A DNA stretch of 28,910 nucleotides from Collinsella sp. AF25-2LB (GTDB lineage Bacteria > Actinomycetota > Coriobacteriia > Coriobacteriales > Coriobacteriaceae). The translations under genes were made by a program, and so were the position numbers. Every line of letters begins with the position of its first letter. The stretch's first letter is position 1. Of the stretch, positions 1-7,939 are shown one piece after another. The notes beneath the pieces were generated by a model. It saw only the letters and a program-made list of their open reading frames with translations, searched no databases and was not told the DNA's origin. The stretch covers positions 76,592 through 105,501 of the forward strand of contig NZ_QRUF01000008.1 in the NCBI RefSeq assembly GCF_003458415.1, written 5' to 3'.

Positions 1-32
1 TTAAAAATCATCAGGTACGCAATGATTTTTAA
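1..32. repeat. AT-rich perfect inverted repeat upstream of coaX
   Basis: TTAAAAATCAT at 1-11 is repeated as its exact reverse complement at 22-32, separated by 10 nt. It lies about 60 bp before the coaX start. It could be an operator or the weak terminator hairpin of a gene to the left of the window. No GC-rich stem is present, so a classical terminator is less likely. The window edge prevents judging whether the arms extend further. Confidence 0.5.
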
Positions 33-92
33 ATCCCCGTCCCAGAATAATCATCGGGATATACTGCTGGGCAGACGAAAGGAGCGCCGACG

Positions 93-944
93 ATGCTTAA
101 TGGGTGCGCATATATATTGACGGTCGACGTGGGCAACACGTTCATTCGCTTTGGCCTGTTTGCAGAGGATTCGGCCGCGGCGCAGGAATGTCCGCTTGCG
201 ACATGCGAGATCACGACGCCGTCGAGCATTACGGCCGACGAAGCGCGCATGCGACTTATGCAGGTCATGGGCGCGCTCGCCGCCGATGCAGGTGTGCCCG
301 GGGTGCTTGCACCCGCCGCGGCCGTGCTGAGCTGTGTAGTCCCGGCGCTCGAGCGCCCGTGGAAGGCGGCACTTTCCCGCACCTGCACGGGGCGCGTGCT
401 CACCGTGGGGCCGGGACTTAAGACCGGCATACCCGTGCACTACGACGATCCGGCCGAGATCGGCCCCGACCGCATCGCCGATGCCGTGGCGGCCCGCGCC
501 GTCTACGGCTCGCCGTGCATCGTGATTGACCTGGGCACGACGACCAATATCGAGGTCATCGACGTGCACGGTACCTTTGTGGGCGGCGTTATCGCGCCAG
601 GCCTGGCCCTCGGCGCCCGTTCGCTTTCGGCGGCAGCAGCGCGCCTACCCCAGGTTGAGCCCTCGGCGCCAACGCACGTCATCGGACGCAACACGCGCGA
701 GGCCATGCGCTCGGGTGTGGTTTTGGGCGAGGTAGCCCGCATCGACGGAATGCTCGACATGGTGCTTGCCGAGATGCGCGCGACCAAGGCCGCGGGGGAG
801 GGCGATGTGCCCATCGTCATTACCGGCGACGATGCCGAGGCACTTGCGGCGCTGGTCGGCCATAGCCTGACGGTAGACGACGCGCTGACGTTGCGGGGTC
901 TCGCCGAGCTCTACCGCATCAACCAAAAGCCCCGCTGCGCGTAG
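93..944 (+). CDS. coaX: Type III pantothenate kinase
   Basis: The 283-aa product should phosphorylate pantothenate in the first step of coenzyme A synthesis in the cytoplasm. It has the ASKHA phosphate-binding motif DVGNT (residues 12-16), a GPDR motif with the likely catalytic Asp126 (family form usually G-A-D-R), a second phosphate loop DLGTTTN (146-152) and GGVIAPGL (164-171). These are the landmarks of type III CoaX rather than CoaA or eukaryotic-type PanK. It is slightly longer than the usual 255-270 aa. An AAAGGAG ribosome site 8 nt before ATG 93 fixes the start. It stands apart from the next gene, which has its own promoter. Family assignment is secure; substrate specificity is inferred from the family. 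Confidence 0.93.
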   Translation: MLNGCAYILTVDVGNTFIRFGLFAEDSAAAQECPLATCEITTPSSITADEARMRLMQVMGALAADAGVPGVLAPAAAVLSCVVPALERPWKAALSRTCTGRVLTVGPGLKTGIPVHYDDPAEIGPDRIADAVAARAVYGSPCIVIDLGTTTNIEVIDVHGTFVGGVIAPGLALGARSLSAAAARLPQVEPSAPTHVIGRNTREAMRSGVVLGEVARIDGMLDMVLAEMRATKAAGEGDVPIVITGDDAEALAALVGHSLTVDDALTLRGLAELYRINQKPRCA

Positions 945-983
945 GGCGAGGGGCTGGTGGGATAAGCGCCCCTACCTTTCACC

Positions 984-992
984 TGCTACAAT
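984..992 (+). promoter_or_regulatory. Extended -10 promoter for the dCMP deaminase gene
   Basis: TG at 984-985, one base, then TACAAT at 987-992 forms an extended -10 element. No good -35 is seen. Transcription would begin near 999, leaving a short leader with GGAGGTG at 1013-1019 before ATG 1027. This argues against translation from the in-frame ATG at 991, which lies inside the -10 box. Confidence 0.55.
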
Positions 993-1026
993 GGGCCAAA
1001 CTATTGCGATTGCGGAGGTGTCTGCC

Positions 1027-1551
1027 ATGTCGGACGATCTTCATCAAACCGCGTCGGGCAAGCGCCGCGACGTTATTAGCTGGGACGAGTTCTTTATGAG
1101 CGTGGCCATCGCCGCGCAGCGCCGCAGCAAGGACCCCAACACGCAGGTGGGAGCGTGCATCGCCAGCACCAACCACCGCATCCTTTCGGTGGGTTACAAC
1201 GGCACGCCCTCGGCGCTCAACGACGACTTTTTCCCGTGGGGTACGAGCGATGACCCGCTGCAGGACAAGCACAACTACGTGGTCCATGCCGAGGCCAACG
1301 CCGTGCTCAACTACCGTGGCTCGCTCAAGGACCTCGAGGGTTCCACGGTTTACGTCACGCTGTTCCCGTGCCACGACTGCGCCAAGATCCTGGCGCAGGT
1401 GGGCGTGGGCGAGGTCGTCTACCTGGACAATAAATATGCCGACACCGATGACGGCCGTATCAGCCGCCGCATTCTCGACTCCTGCGGCATCAGCTACCGC
1501 CAGGTCATCGTCGATGTCCAGATTGGTACCGGGGGACAGGCTCGGCAGTAG
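1027..1551 (+). CDS. Deoxycytidylate (dCMP) deaminase family protein
   Basis: The 174-aa protein belongs to the zinc-dependent cytidine/deoxycytidylate deaminase family. It probably converts dCMP to dUMP, feeding thymidylate synthesis. The zinc site is visible: HAE at residues 87-89 (His ligand and catalytic Glu) and PCHDC at 114-118 (two Cys ligands). The segment VGACI...NGTPS near residues 41-62 is typical of dCMP deaminases and their ComEB relatives. The reading frame opens at 991, but ATG 1027 is preferred because GGAGGTG lies 7 nt before it and the upstream ATG overlaps the promoter. It appears monocistronic. A ComEB-type competence role cannot be excluded, but no competence genes are nearby. 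Confidence 0.88.
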   Translation: MSDDLHQTASGKRRDVISWDEFFMSVAIAAQRRSKDPNTQVGACIASTNHRILSVGYNGTPSALNDDFFPWGTSDDPLQDKHNYVVHAEANAVLNYRGSLKDLEGSTVYVTLFPCHDCAKILAQVGVGEVVYLDNKYADTDDGRISRRILDSCGISYRQVIVDVQIGTGGQARQ

Positions 1552-1683
1552 CGCGTGCCAACGCCAGCTGGCGGCAAAACAGCCAAAAGAGCCCCGTCCC
1601 AAATTGACTGCTCGTGAAAGTCGTGTCCGCACGCATGGCTGGCGCCTAAGCGGGTACATGGCTGTAGTAACATAGCCCCTGTC

Positions 1684-1699
1684 CGCGGGCGTGCCCGCG
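1684..1699 (+). other. GC-rich hairpin in the leader of the NifU-like gene
   Basis: CGCGGGC (1684-1690) and GCCCGCG (1693-1699) are exact complements around a 2-nt spacer, 12 nt before the AAGGAG site at 1711. No T-run follows, so it is not a terminator. It may only be a stabilising leader stem. Confidence 0.4.
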
Positions 1700-1721
1700 T
1701 TATTGTGAGAAAGGAGCCCCT

Positions 1722-2000
1722 GTGGCTGTTAACGAAGAGCTGCTTAAGAAGGTTCTTGAAGAGATTCGCCCCAACCTGCAGGCCGATGGCGGCGATATGG
1801 AGTATGTGGGCGTCGACGACGAGGGTGTTGTCAAGTTGGAGCTGCAGGGCGCCTGCGCCGGCTGCCCCATGAGCTCGCTAACTCTTTCCATGGGTATCGA
1901 GCGCATCCTGAAGGAGCATGTGCCCGGCGTTACCCGCGTTGAGCAGGTCAATGCTTCCGGCGAGGCCGAGGACCTGTACGACGAGTACGCGCCGTTCTAA
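1722..2000 (+). CDS. NifU C-terminal-domain (Nfu-type) iron-sulfur scaffold protein
   Basis: The 92-aa protein is a stand-alone NifU C-terminal domain. It likely binds and transfers an iron-sulfur cluster to target apoproteins in the cytosol. The diagnostic CxxC is GACAGCP with Cys45 and Cys48, inside the conserved context of an N-terminal helix, LQADGGD, and LQGACAGCPMSS. Length matches single-domain Nfu proteins. Translation starts at GTG 1722, with AAGGAG at 1711-1716 only 5 nt upstream. No suf genes are adjacent, so it seems to be an orphan cluster carrier. The acidic tail (residues 80-92) is unremarkable. Confidence 0.9.
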   Translation: MAVNEELLKKVLEEIRPNLQADGGDMEYVGVDDEGVVKLELQGACAGCPMSSLTLSMGIERILKEHVPGVTRVEQVNASGEAEDLYDEYAPF

Positions 2001-2049
2001 GATGCGAAAGCTGCGGACGGTACGCTTCGCATAGACGTTACGCCCAAAT

Positions 2050-2082
2050 ATGCGGCTGCGAGCGTAAGGCCCGCGGCCGCAT
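2050..2082 (+). terminator. Possible terminator hairpin after the NifU-like gene
   Basis: An 11-bp stem (ATGCGGCTGCG at 2050-2060 with CGCGGCCGCAT at 2072-2082, one G-U pair) lies between the NifU-like gene and lgt. Only a weak T tract (TTTGT) follows. It may give partial termination, so lgt could still be co-transcribed. Confidence 0.45.
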
Positions 2083-2109
2083 TTGTATGTAGGGAGCAGG
2101 GGGATCGAT

Positions 2110-2931
2110 ATGCTCAACGACCTCTACCATATGCTTGATCCCGTCGCGATCTCGGCGGGCCCCATCACCATCTACTGGTACGGCCTGGCCTACGTGGTCG
2201 GTGCTCTGCTCACGGCGGTCGTTATGTACCGCACGCAGCGTCGTTGGGGCTTCGACATTACGATCGATGACCTGACGAGCGTCGTGGTCGGCGCGGTCTT
2301 TGGCCTCATCATCGGCGCGCGCCTGTTTTACGTCGTCTTTTACGGCGATGGCTACTATTGGACCCACCCGCTCGAGATCTTTGCCACCAACGAGGGCGGC
2401 ATGAGCTTCCACGGCGGCCTGGTGGGCGGCATCTTGGGCGGCATCATCGTGTGCCGCATGTATAAGCTCGACGCCTGGACCGTCGCCGACCTTGCCGTGA
2501 TCGGCGCCCCGCTGGCCCTATGCCTGGGCCGTTGTGCCAATTTCGTCAACGGCGAGCTGTGGGGTAAGCCGACCGATCTGCCTTGGGGTGTGGTCTTTGG
2601 CGGCACCGCGGGCGATATGCCGCGCCATCCTTCCCAGCTCTATGAGGCATTCCTAGAGGGCGTCGTGCTCTTCTGTATTTTGCAGGTGCTCAGCCGCAAA
2701 AAGCCGCTGCTGCCCCAGGGCACGTTTATGGGCGTGTTCGTGATGGGGTACGGCATCGTCCGCTTTCTCGTTGAGTTTGTGCGCGTGCCCGATGCCCAGC
2801 TGGGCTATCTGCTGGGCGGCGTCATCACCATGGGTCAGCTGCTGAGCCTGCCGCTCGTAATCGCAGGACTGGCGCTCATCATCTTCGCCCGACACCGCAA
2901 TCGCCCCCAGCGCATCTACCTCGACGCCTAG
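2110..2931 (+). CDS. lgt: Prolipoprotein diacylglyceryl transferase
   Basis: The product (273 aa) transfers diacylglycerol from phosphatidylglycerol to the lipobox cysteine of prelipoproteins in the cytoplasmic membrane. It is a multi-pass membrane protein. Visible hallmarks are MSFHGGLVGG with His101, the Lgt signature GRCANFVNGELWG (residues 140-152), and RHPSQLYEA (172-180). The frame is open from a TTG at 2083, but ATG 2110 is chosen because a purine-rich GGAGCAGGGGG tract ends 6 nt before it. The length fits the family (about 260-300 aa). No lspA is in the window. A hairpin with a T tract follows the stop codon. Confidence 0.95.
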   Translation: MLNDLYHMLDPVAISAGPITIYWYGLAYVVGALLTAVVMYRTQRRWGFDITIDDLTSVVVGAVFGLIIGARLFYVVFYGDGYYWTHPLEIFATNEGGMSFHGGLVGGILGGIIVCRMYKLDAWTVADLAVIGAPLALCLGRCANFVNGELWGKPTDLPWGVVFGGTAGDMPRHPSQLYEAFLEGVVLFCILQVLSRKKPLLPQGTFMGVFVMGYGIVRFLVEFVRVPDAQLGYLLGGVITMGQLLSLPLVIAGLALIIFARHRNRPQRIYLDA

Positions 2932-2978
2932 CCACCACATGTCACCACAAGGGGGACAGGCACCTTTGTGGTGGTTTT
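2932..2978 (+). terminator. Rho-independent terminator after lgt
   Basis: CCACCACA immediately after the lgt stop (2932-2939) pairs with TGTGGTGG at 2967-2974, followed by TTTT. An alternative overlapping pairing (CACCACAAGG at 2943-2952 with CCTTTGTGGTG) is also possible. Either form would act as a terminator. Confidence 0.6.
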
Positions 2979-3012
2979 GCCGGGCAACGATGACAGAACC
3001 GTAACGTTTCCC

Positions 3013-3056
3013 CAGATAAAACCTGCCAAAATAAACCTGTCCCTTTTTGGCAGGTT
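3013..3056 (-). repeat. Dispersed intergenic repeat, copy 1 (forms a hairpin)
   Basis: Read on the minus strand, this 44-nt block matches 7887-7928 on the plus strand with only a few substitutions and a 2-nt indel. The copy here is a near-perfect hairpin: AACCTGCCAAAA (3020-3031) pairs with TTTTGGCAGGTT (3045-3056). It lies just upstream of the DUF6020 gene start, where it could end read-through from lgt. Confidence 0.7.
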
Positions 3057-3077
3057 TCTAGAAAGGCTATTCGGACT

Positions 3078-5261
3078 GTGAAGGATTCCGACCTCTCCGC
3101 AACGGCTGCGCGCGACGCCGCCCGCATCGTTTGGTTTAAGCGCTATCCCGCCAAACAGACGCTCATCGCATTTTTGCTCGCCCTGCTGGCGACCACGGCG
3201 TTTTCCATCGATCCCGCCCCGGTGTCGAGCAACGCGGTCCTGGCGATCGACCCCAAGGCGACGGGCACGCTCTACGTGTGCTACGAGGTACTTCTCTCGT
3301 TTGCCGGCCATACCGACGCAGTGATGCTGCTCGCGCTTGCCTGCTTGCTCACGCTGCCGTTTCGCTATGTGTTCTTTGGCCGCGGTGACGCTTGGCGCCC
3401 GTCGGTCGTGCTGCCATCGCTGTTCTTTGCCGTTTGCATGGTGTTCGGCCGTAGCTACGACCTTGCCGATTCGGCAGAGATTGTGCTGGGCGACAAGGCA
3501 CGCGTTATCTGCGCCTGGATTGGCGGCGCGGGCTGGATGCTTCTGGCGATTGTGGCCTTCTATCTGGCTTTTGAGTTTTTGGATTGGTTGAGCTCCCGCC
3601 GCATTCCGTTTTCGGAGACCCACTTTGGCCGCGTGTGGCGTGTTGCCCACGCCGTGCTCTCGGTCCATCCCTTTGTCGGGCCGTTTCTTGTGCTCATGAT
3701 TGCCTGGGCGCCCACGCTTATCGCCTCGCTGCCCGGCCTCTTTATGGGAGATACGGGCGCGCAGATCCGCCAATGGTTCAACTATCCCAACGGCACGAGC
3801 GACTACCTGCGTCTGCTCAATCCCAATGTGTTGCTCAACGGACATCACCCCGTGGTGCACACGGCTATCATCGGTTCGTGCGTCCAGCTGGGGCTTTCAC
3901 TGTTCAACAGCGCCAACGCAGGTCTTGCCATCTACACCTGCGCTCAGTTCGTCATTACGGCCGCCTGTATGGCCTATTCCATCTCGTCGCTGCGCAAGCT
4001 AGGCGTGAGCCTGCCGGTCCGCGGCGTGATCTTGCTGTTCTTTGTGTTTATGCCCATGTTCTCCAACTACGCGGCCCTGCTTACCAAAGATGTGCTGTTT
4101 GCCGACGCGTTTTTGGTGCTGTTGGTGCAGACCGTGAAGCTTGTGGCATGCGGCCTGCCCCGTCGCGATGCCAATGCCGAGCGTGCGGGCGAACAGAGGC
4201 CCGTGCTCTTTGTGCGCCATGACTGGCTGCTGCTCGCTATGGGCGCCATGGGTTCCACGTTTCTGCGCAACGGCGGCCTGGTGTTTCCCCTGGCGGCATG
4301 CGTAATCGCGGCGGCGTTTTGCGCATGGGACGCGCACGTGGCTCGTCGTGCAGCCAAGCAGGCTGGTGCTGCGCCTTCGGGCACCACCCCGCGTTTCCGC
4401 TGGGTGGGAGTTCTTGCGGTGCTTGCACTCTGCCTTGCCTCTAATATGTACTTCACCAAGGTCTTTATGCCGGCACATGACATCACGCCTGGTTCCAAGC
4501 GCGAAATCCTCTCGATTCCGTTCCAGCAGACGGCTCGTTTTGTCCAAAAGCACGACGGCCTCAACTCGGGCGTCAACCCCACGGTTAAGGAGGACGGCAC
4601 CATCGTGGAGGCTCCTTGCGACGGCTTGGTGACCGACGAAGAGCGTGCCGTGATCGACCGTGTGCTCAAGTACGAGAATCTGGGCCGCCGTTACAACCCG
4701 GATAAGTCGGACGCCGTCAAAAATTGCTTTAACGAGTACGCCTCGCAGGAGGACATCAAGGCCTATTTTGAGGTGTGGGCCCAGATGTTCAAAAAGGATC
4801 CCGAGTGCTATATCTCGGCGCTCATCAATAACTACTACGGCTACTTTTATCCGAGTGCCCGCGATGCGTGGGTCTACAGCACGGCGCGCAGTGCCGAGAT
4901 CATGGCGAAGCCCGATAACCTCAAGTACTTTGACTTCCATCCGGTCGACAGCAAAGCCGTGCGCTGGTGCGACCACCTGATTAACCTGTACCGCGTGGCG
5001 GTGCAGCGCATTCCGTTTATCTCGCTCACCATGAGCTCGGCCACCTACGTGTGGATCATGATCGTCGTGGTGGTCTACCTGTTGCGCCGCCATTCGTGGC
5101 GCGCGCTGGCCATCTGGATACCGCTGCTGGGTGTGCTCGTTGTGTGCCTGATTGGTCCATGTAATGGGTCGACCTACATGCGCTACCTGTACCCGGTCAT
5201 TGCATGCATGCCTTTCGCCATCGGCGCCACGATCACCCGCAGCGACCTCCTCTGGACCTAA
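3078..5261 (+). CDS. Large polytopic membrane protein, DUF6020-like (possible GT-C-type glycosyltransferase)
   Basis: The 727-aa product has many hydrophobic segments, starting near residues 27-45 and 75-95, continuing through about residue 455, with two more at the C terminus (about 655-715). A soluble, lysine/aspartate-rich region lies at about 465-640. FMGDTGAQIRQWF (from about residue 222) and GHHPVVH (His256, His257) resemble the conserved D-T and HHP motifs of DUF6020 proteins, which look like GT-C membrane glycosyltransferases. A role in transferring polyprenyl-linked sugars is only inferred. GTG 3078 is the start offered by the frame; the GAAAGG before it is 11 nt away, so initiation may be weak or the true start slightly different. 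It is flanked by a hairpin repeat upstream and its own gap downstream, so it is probably monocistronic. Confidence 0.75.
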   Translation: MKDSDLSATAARDAARIVWFKRYPAKQTLIAFLLALLATTAFSIDPAPVSSNAVLAIDPKATGTLYVCYEVLLSFAGHTDAVMLLALACLLTLPFRYVFFGRGDAWRPSVVLPSLFFAVCMVFGRSYDLADSAEIVLGDKARVICAWIGGAGWMLLAIVAFYLAFEFLDWLSSRRIPFSETHFGRVWRVAHAVLSVHPFVGPFLVLMIAWAPTLIASLPGLFMGDTGAQIRQWFNYPNGTSDYLRLLNPNVLLNGHHPVVHTAIIGSCVQLGLSLFNSANAGLAIYTCAQFVITAACMAYSISSLRKLGVSLPVRGVILLFFVFMPMFSNYAALLTKDVLFADAFLVLLVQTVKLVACGLPRRDANAERAGEQRPVLFVRHDWLLLAMGAMGSTFLRNGGLVFPLAACVIAAAFCAWDAHVARRAAKQAGAAPSGTTPRFRWVGVLAVLALCLASNMYFTKVFMPAHDITPGSKREILSIPFQQTARFVQKHDGLNSGVNPTVKEDGTIVEAPCDGLVTDEERAVIDRVLKYENLGRRYNPDKSDAVKNCFNEYASQEDIKAYFEVWAQMFKKDPECYISALINNYYGYFYPSARDAWVYSTARSAEIMAKPDNLKYFDFHPVDSKAVRWCDHLINLYRVAVQRIPFISLTMSSATYVWIMIVVVVYLLRRHSWRALAIWIPLLGVLVVCLIGPCNGSTYMRYLYPVIACMPFAIGATITRSDLLWT

Positions 5262-5433
5262 CCAAAGATTAGCGCATTGGGGTCAGGCTGCTTTGTGCCA
5301 AGGGGCTGCATCATCACGACGCCTTCATTTTTTTGTTTATCTCACAGGCCAGTAGGTATATCATTTATAGCGTTTGTTTATATTGCCCGAGCATTCGCGC
5401 TGGGCTTTAGGTCGAAACCGATAGGAGACACGT

Positions 5434-6240
5434 ATGTCCGGACACTCTAAGTGGGCCACAACCAAGCATCGTAAGGGCGCGCAGGACGCCAAGCGTTCCG
5501 CCCTCTTCTCCAAGCTCAGCCGCAACATCACCGTTGCTGCCCGTCTCGGCGGCGACCCGCTGCCCGAGAACAACGCCAGCCTCGCCGCTGCCGTTGCCAA
5601 GGCTAAGGCTCAGTCCATGCCTAAGGACAAGATCAAGTCTGCTATCGATAAGGCCTTTGGTTCGGGTGCCGATGCCGCCGTCTACGAGAACATCGTGTAC
5701 GAGGGCTACGGTCCCGCCGGTGTCGCCGTCTACGTCGACTGCCTGACCGACAACCGCAACCGCACCGCCGCCGATGTCCGTTCCGCCTTCTCCCACGCTG
5801 GTGGCAACCTGGGCACCTCCGGCTCCGTCGCCTTCCAGTTTGAGCGCAAGGGTCAGATCGTCGTCGCCAAGGAGATCCTGGACGAGAACGCCAAGAAGGA
5901 GACCATGATCGCCAACGGTGCTGCTGGTGACGAGGATGAGTTCATGATGGCCATCGCCGAGGCCGGTGGCGAGGACTACGAGGACGCCGGCGAGGAGTGG
6001 ATCGTCTGGACTACCGCCAACGAGGTCATGGCTGTCTCCAAGGCGCTCGAGGAGCAGGGCGTCCAGGTCAAGGGCTCCGAGACCACCATGGTCCCGACCA
6101 CCCCGACCGAGGTCTCCGGCGCCGACGCCAAGAAGGTTCAGCGCCTCATCGACCGTCTTGAGGAGCTCGACGACGTCCAGGATGTTTACAGCACCATGGA
6201 CATGACCGACGAGGTCATCGCTGCCCTCGAGGAGGAGTAG
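5434..6240 (+). CDS. YebC/PmpR (TACO1) family protein
   Basis: The 268-aa protein begins MSGHSKWATTKHRKGAQDAKRS, the invariant N terminus of the YebC/PmpR family. The family has been described as DNA-binding regulators and, for some members, as factors that help ribosomes translate proline-rich stretches. NRTAADVRSAF and the central GxxGxxGSV segment (about residues 125-131) are also conserved. It is a little longer than the usual 240-250 aa and has an acidic C-terminal half. Codon use is strongly biased to C/G-ending favoured codons, suggesting high expression. AGGAGA lies 7-8 nt before ATG. It has its own terminator. The ruvCAB genes often next to yebC are not in the window. Confidence 0.93.
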   Translation: MSGHSKWATTKHRKGAQDAKRSALFSKLSRNITVAARLGGDPLPENNASLAAAVAKAKAQSMPKDKIKSAIDKAFGSGADAAVYENIVYEGYGPAGVAVYVDCLTDNRNRTAADVRSAFSHAGGNLGTSGSVAFQFERKGQIVVAKEILDENAKKETMIANGAAGDEDEFMMAIAEAGGEDYEDAGEEWIVWTTANEVMAVSKALEEQGVQVKGSETTMVPTTPTEVSGADAKKVQRLIDRLEELDDVQDVYSTMDMTDEVIAALEEE

Positions 6241-6308
6241 GCCCGCACGGATTGAGCCGTGCATATCTGGGCATAATGAAGCGAGCATGCAAGCCTCGTG
6301 GAATAGAT

Positions 6309-6351
6309 GAGCCGGATCCGCGTGCAATGAGGCACCGGACCCGGCTCTTTT
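6309..6351 (+). terminator. Rho-independent terminator after the yebC-family gene
   Basis: GAGCCGG (6309-6315) and TCCG (6317-6320) pair with CGGA (6336-6339) and CCGGCTC (6341-6347), followed by TTTT. The 3' end overlaps a consensus TATAAT at 6351-6356. Confidence 0.8.
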
Positions 6352-6356
6352 ATAAT
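6351..6356 (+). promoter_or_regulatory. Candidate -10 element for the amaP operon
   Basis: A perfect TATAAT begins in the T tract of the preceding terminator and is 51 bp before the amaP ATG. No strong -35 is visible: ATGAGG at 6327-6332, 18 bp away, is a weak match. A promoter here would be compactly stacked on the terminator. Confidence 0.45.
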
Positions 6357-6406
6357 GATGCGAATCGTTTTGCATTCTGTGGATCGAGATTTGAAGGGAG
6401 CGCTGC

Positions 6407-6952
6407 ATGCGCGTGCTCAAACGAGCCCTGGCGATCGTGTATCTTGCCGCCGCCGTCGTGGCGCTGGGTACGTTAGTCTGCCAGTTTTGGGGGCCATATA
6501 CCTATCGCTTTATGCTGTTGATGCGCGATCCGCTGCCTCGCATCGTTGTTACGGCGTGCGGCGGTGTCGTGGCGCTCGGCGTGCTCGTGTGTTTCTTTCG
6601 CCTGATGTTTGCTCGTCGCGAGCCGTCCTGCGTGCATCCGGCGGGGGAGCGTAATATCGAGGTCACGCTCGCCGCCCTCTCCTCGTGTGCTCGCACCGCG
6701 GCAGAGCGCGACGACCGCGTGATGGTCGAGCATGTCGAGGCGCGCGTGCAGGGCTCCGACGAATCGCGCGTCCGTTTTAAGGTCGAGGCTATCGCGCTTG
6801 ACGATAAGGACGTGGCATCTCTGGCTACCGCGATGCAACAGCGCATCGAAGAAGCCTGCGACACCATGCTCGGCACGCCGGGTACGACTACGCGCGTCCG
6901 TTTTTTGCCGTCCAAGACTACCGTCCAGACCGTGGAGGTTTCCGGTGAGTGA
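6407..6952 (+). CDS. amaP: Alkaline shock response membrane anchor protein AmaP-like
   Basis: The 181-aa protein has two N-terminal membrane segments (about residues 7-27 and 46-66). A basic/soluble C-terminal domain of about 110 residues follows, the architecture of AmaP, which anchors Asp23 to the membrane. Sequence identity to firmicute AmaP is not obvious by eye, so the assignment rests on topology and on gene order amaP - DUF2273 - asp23. AAGGGAG lies 7 nt before ATG 6407. Its last codons overlap the next gene's GTG start, indicating translational coupling. Confidence 0.78.
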   Translation: MRVLKRALAIVYLAAAVVALGTLVCQFWGPYTYRFMLLMRDPLPRIVVTACGGVVALGVLVCFFRLMFARREPSCVHPAGERNIEVTLAALSSCARTAAERDDRVMVEHVEARVQGSDESRVRFKVEAIALDDKDVASLATAMQQRIEEACDTMLGTPGTTTRVRFLPSKTTVQTVEVSGE

Positions 6953-7322
6953 TACCAATCAAGACAAGACCGTCCGCACTCCGCGCCTGACTATCGATCA
7001 GAGCGCCGCGCCGGCTAGCGAGGTCGTCGATCCCAAGGTGGAGGGTACCGAGTCGCATGACGCGGTCGCCAATGATTTTGATGAGGCCATGGGTCTCATC
7101 AAGGGTACGGGGGCAGCCATCTGGAGCTATGCCGTCCGTCATCCCAATACCACGCTTGGAGCCGTCGCTGGTTTTGTGCTCGCCGTACTGGTGCTCACGC
7201 TCGGCCTGTGGGATACGCTCGTCATCGCATTCTTTGTACTGATCGGCGCCGTGATTGGCCAGATCCGTGACGGCGAGAACGGGATCGTCAACTTCTTCGG
7301 CCGTCTGTTTAGCGGCCGCTAG
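6945..7322 (+). CDS. DUF2273 small membrane protein
   Basis: This frame is open from 6732, but that part is antisense-like shadow inside amaP. The likely start is GTG 6945, with GGAGGT (6934-6939) 5 nt upstream and an 8-nt overlap with amaP. The 125-aa product has a hydrophilic N terminus and two hydrophobic segments (about residues 65-85 and 88-104). It ends with the DGENGIVNFFGRLF-type motif of DUF2273 proteins. These are routinely encoded with Asp23/Gls24 proteins in Gram-positive bacteria. Its biochemical role is unknown; a role in the envelope-stress complex is inferred from context. Confidence 0.82.
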   Translation: MSDTNQDKTVRTPRLTIDQSAAPASEVVDPKVEGTESHDAVANDFDEAMGLIKGTGAAIWSYAVRHPNTTLGAVAGFVLAVLVLTLGLWDTLVIAFFVLIGAVIGQIRDGENGIVNFFGRLFSGR

Positions 7323-7366
7323 TATGTATTCGACCGCCGCGTGTGCGGTGGGCATAAGGAGGAACC

Positions 7367-7888
7367 ATGGCTTTTAACACGAAGGTCGATGTGGCCGATA
7401 CTGAGCCCGAGGCAGACGAGACCGTCGCCGCCGAGGCCGAGGACGTAACGCTCGAGGACGAGGCGCTCGTCGAGGCCGAACCCGCCGACGATGCGGACGA
7501 GGATGATGAGGAAACAGACGAGTCCGAGGACTCGCTGACCTATTCCAACGGTGTAATCGAGAAGATCGTCGCCATGGCCACCCGCGAGGTGCCGCACGTC
7601 CTGGGCATGAAGGGCAACCTCATGCACTTTGTGCAGGAGCAGTTTGGTGCCGAGAACCTGACCAAGGGCGTGACGGTCGAGGTCACCGATGACAACCGCG
7701 TGGTCGTCAACATTTCCGTCATTATCGAGTACGGCGCCTACGCGCCCGCGATTTTCGACGACGTCAAGGCGCGCGTGACCGAGCGTCTGGCCGCGATGAC
7801 CGGCCTTGAGGTGGCAGGCGTCAACCTACGCATCGAGGATGTCATCACCCCCGAGGAGTACGAGCACCGCACCAACCAGCACGAGTAA
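7367..7888 (+). CDS. Asp23/Gls24 family envelope stress response protein
   Basis: The 173-aa protein has the Asp23/Gls24 domain at about residues 57-165: the start YSNGVIEKIVAMATREVPHV, the KGVTVEVTDD strand, and VNLRIEDV near the end. It is expected to gather at the membrane through AmaP and support envelope integrity under stress. Unusual here is a highly acidic N-terminal extension (about residues 8-56, mostly Glu, Asp and Ala). AAGGAGG lies a few nt before ATG 7367. It is the last gene of the amaP - DUF2273 - asp23 operon, and a strong terminator follows. Confidence 0.9.
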   Translation: MAFNTKVDVADTEPEADETVAAEAEDVTLEDEALVEAEPADDADEDDEETDESEDSLTYSNGVIEKIVAMATREVPHVLGMKGNLMHFVQEQFGAENLTKGVTVEVTDDNRVVVNISVIIEYGAYAPAIFDDVKARVTERLAAMTGLEVAGVNLRIEDVITPEEYEHRTNQHE

Positions 7889-7928
7889 CCTACCAAAAAG
7901 GGATGTTTATTTTAGCAGGTTTTATCTG
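7887..7928 (+). repeat. Dispersed intergenic repeat, copy 2
   Basis: This 42-nt block starts at the stop codon of the Asp23 gene and matches the reverse complement of 3013-3056. Two substitutions disrupt the hairpin stem that is near-perfect in copy 1, so this copy is a decayed relative. A separate strong GC hairpin stands just downstream. Confidence 0.7.
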
Positions 7929-7939
7929 CGAAAACGTCA

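Noticed and set aside
6732..6944. Longer version of the DUF2273 protein
   Set aside because: The upstream part is an out-of-frame shadow in amaP; GTG 6945 has GGAGGT at the right distance.
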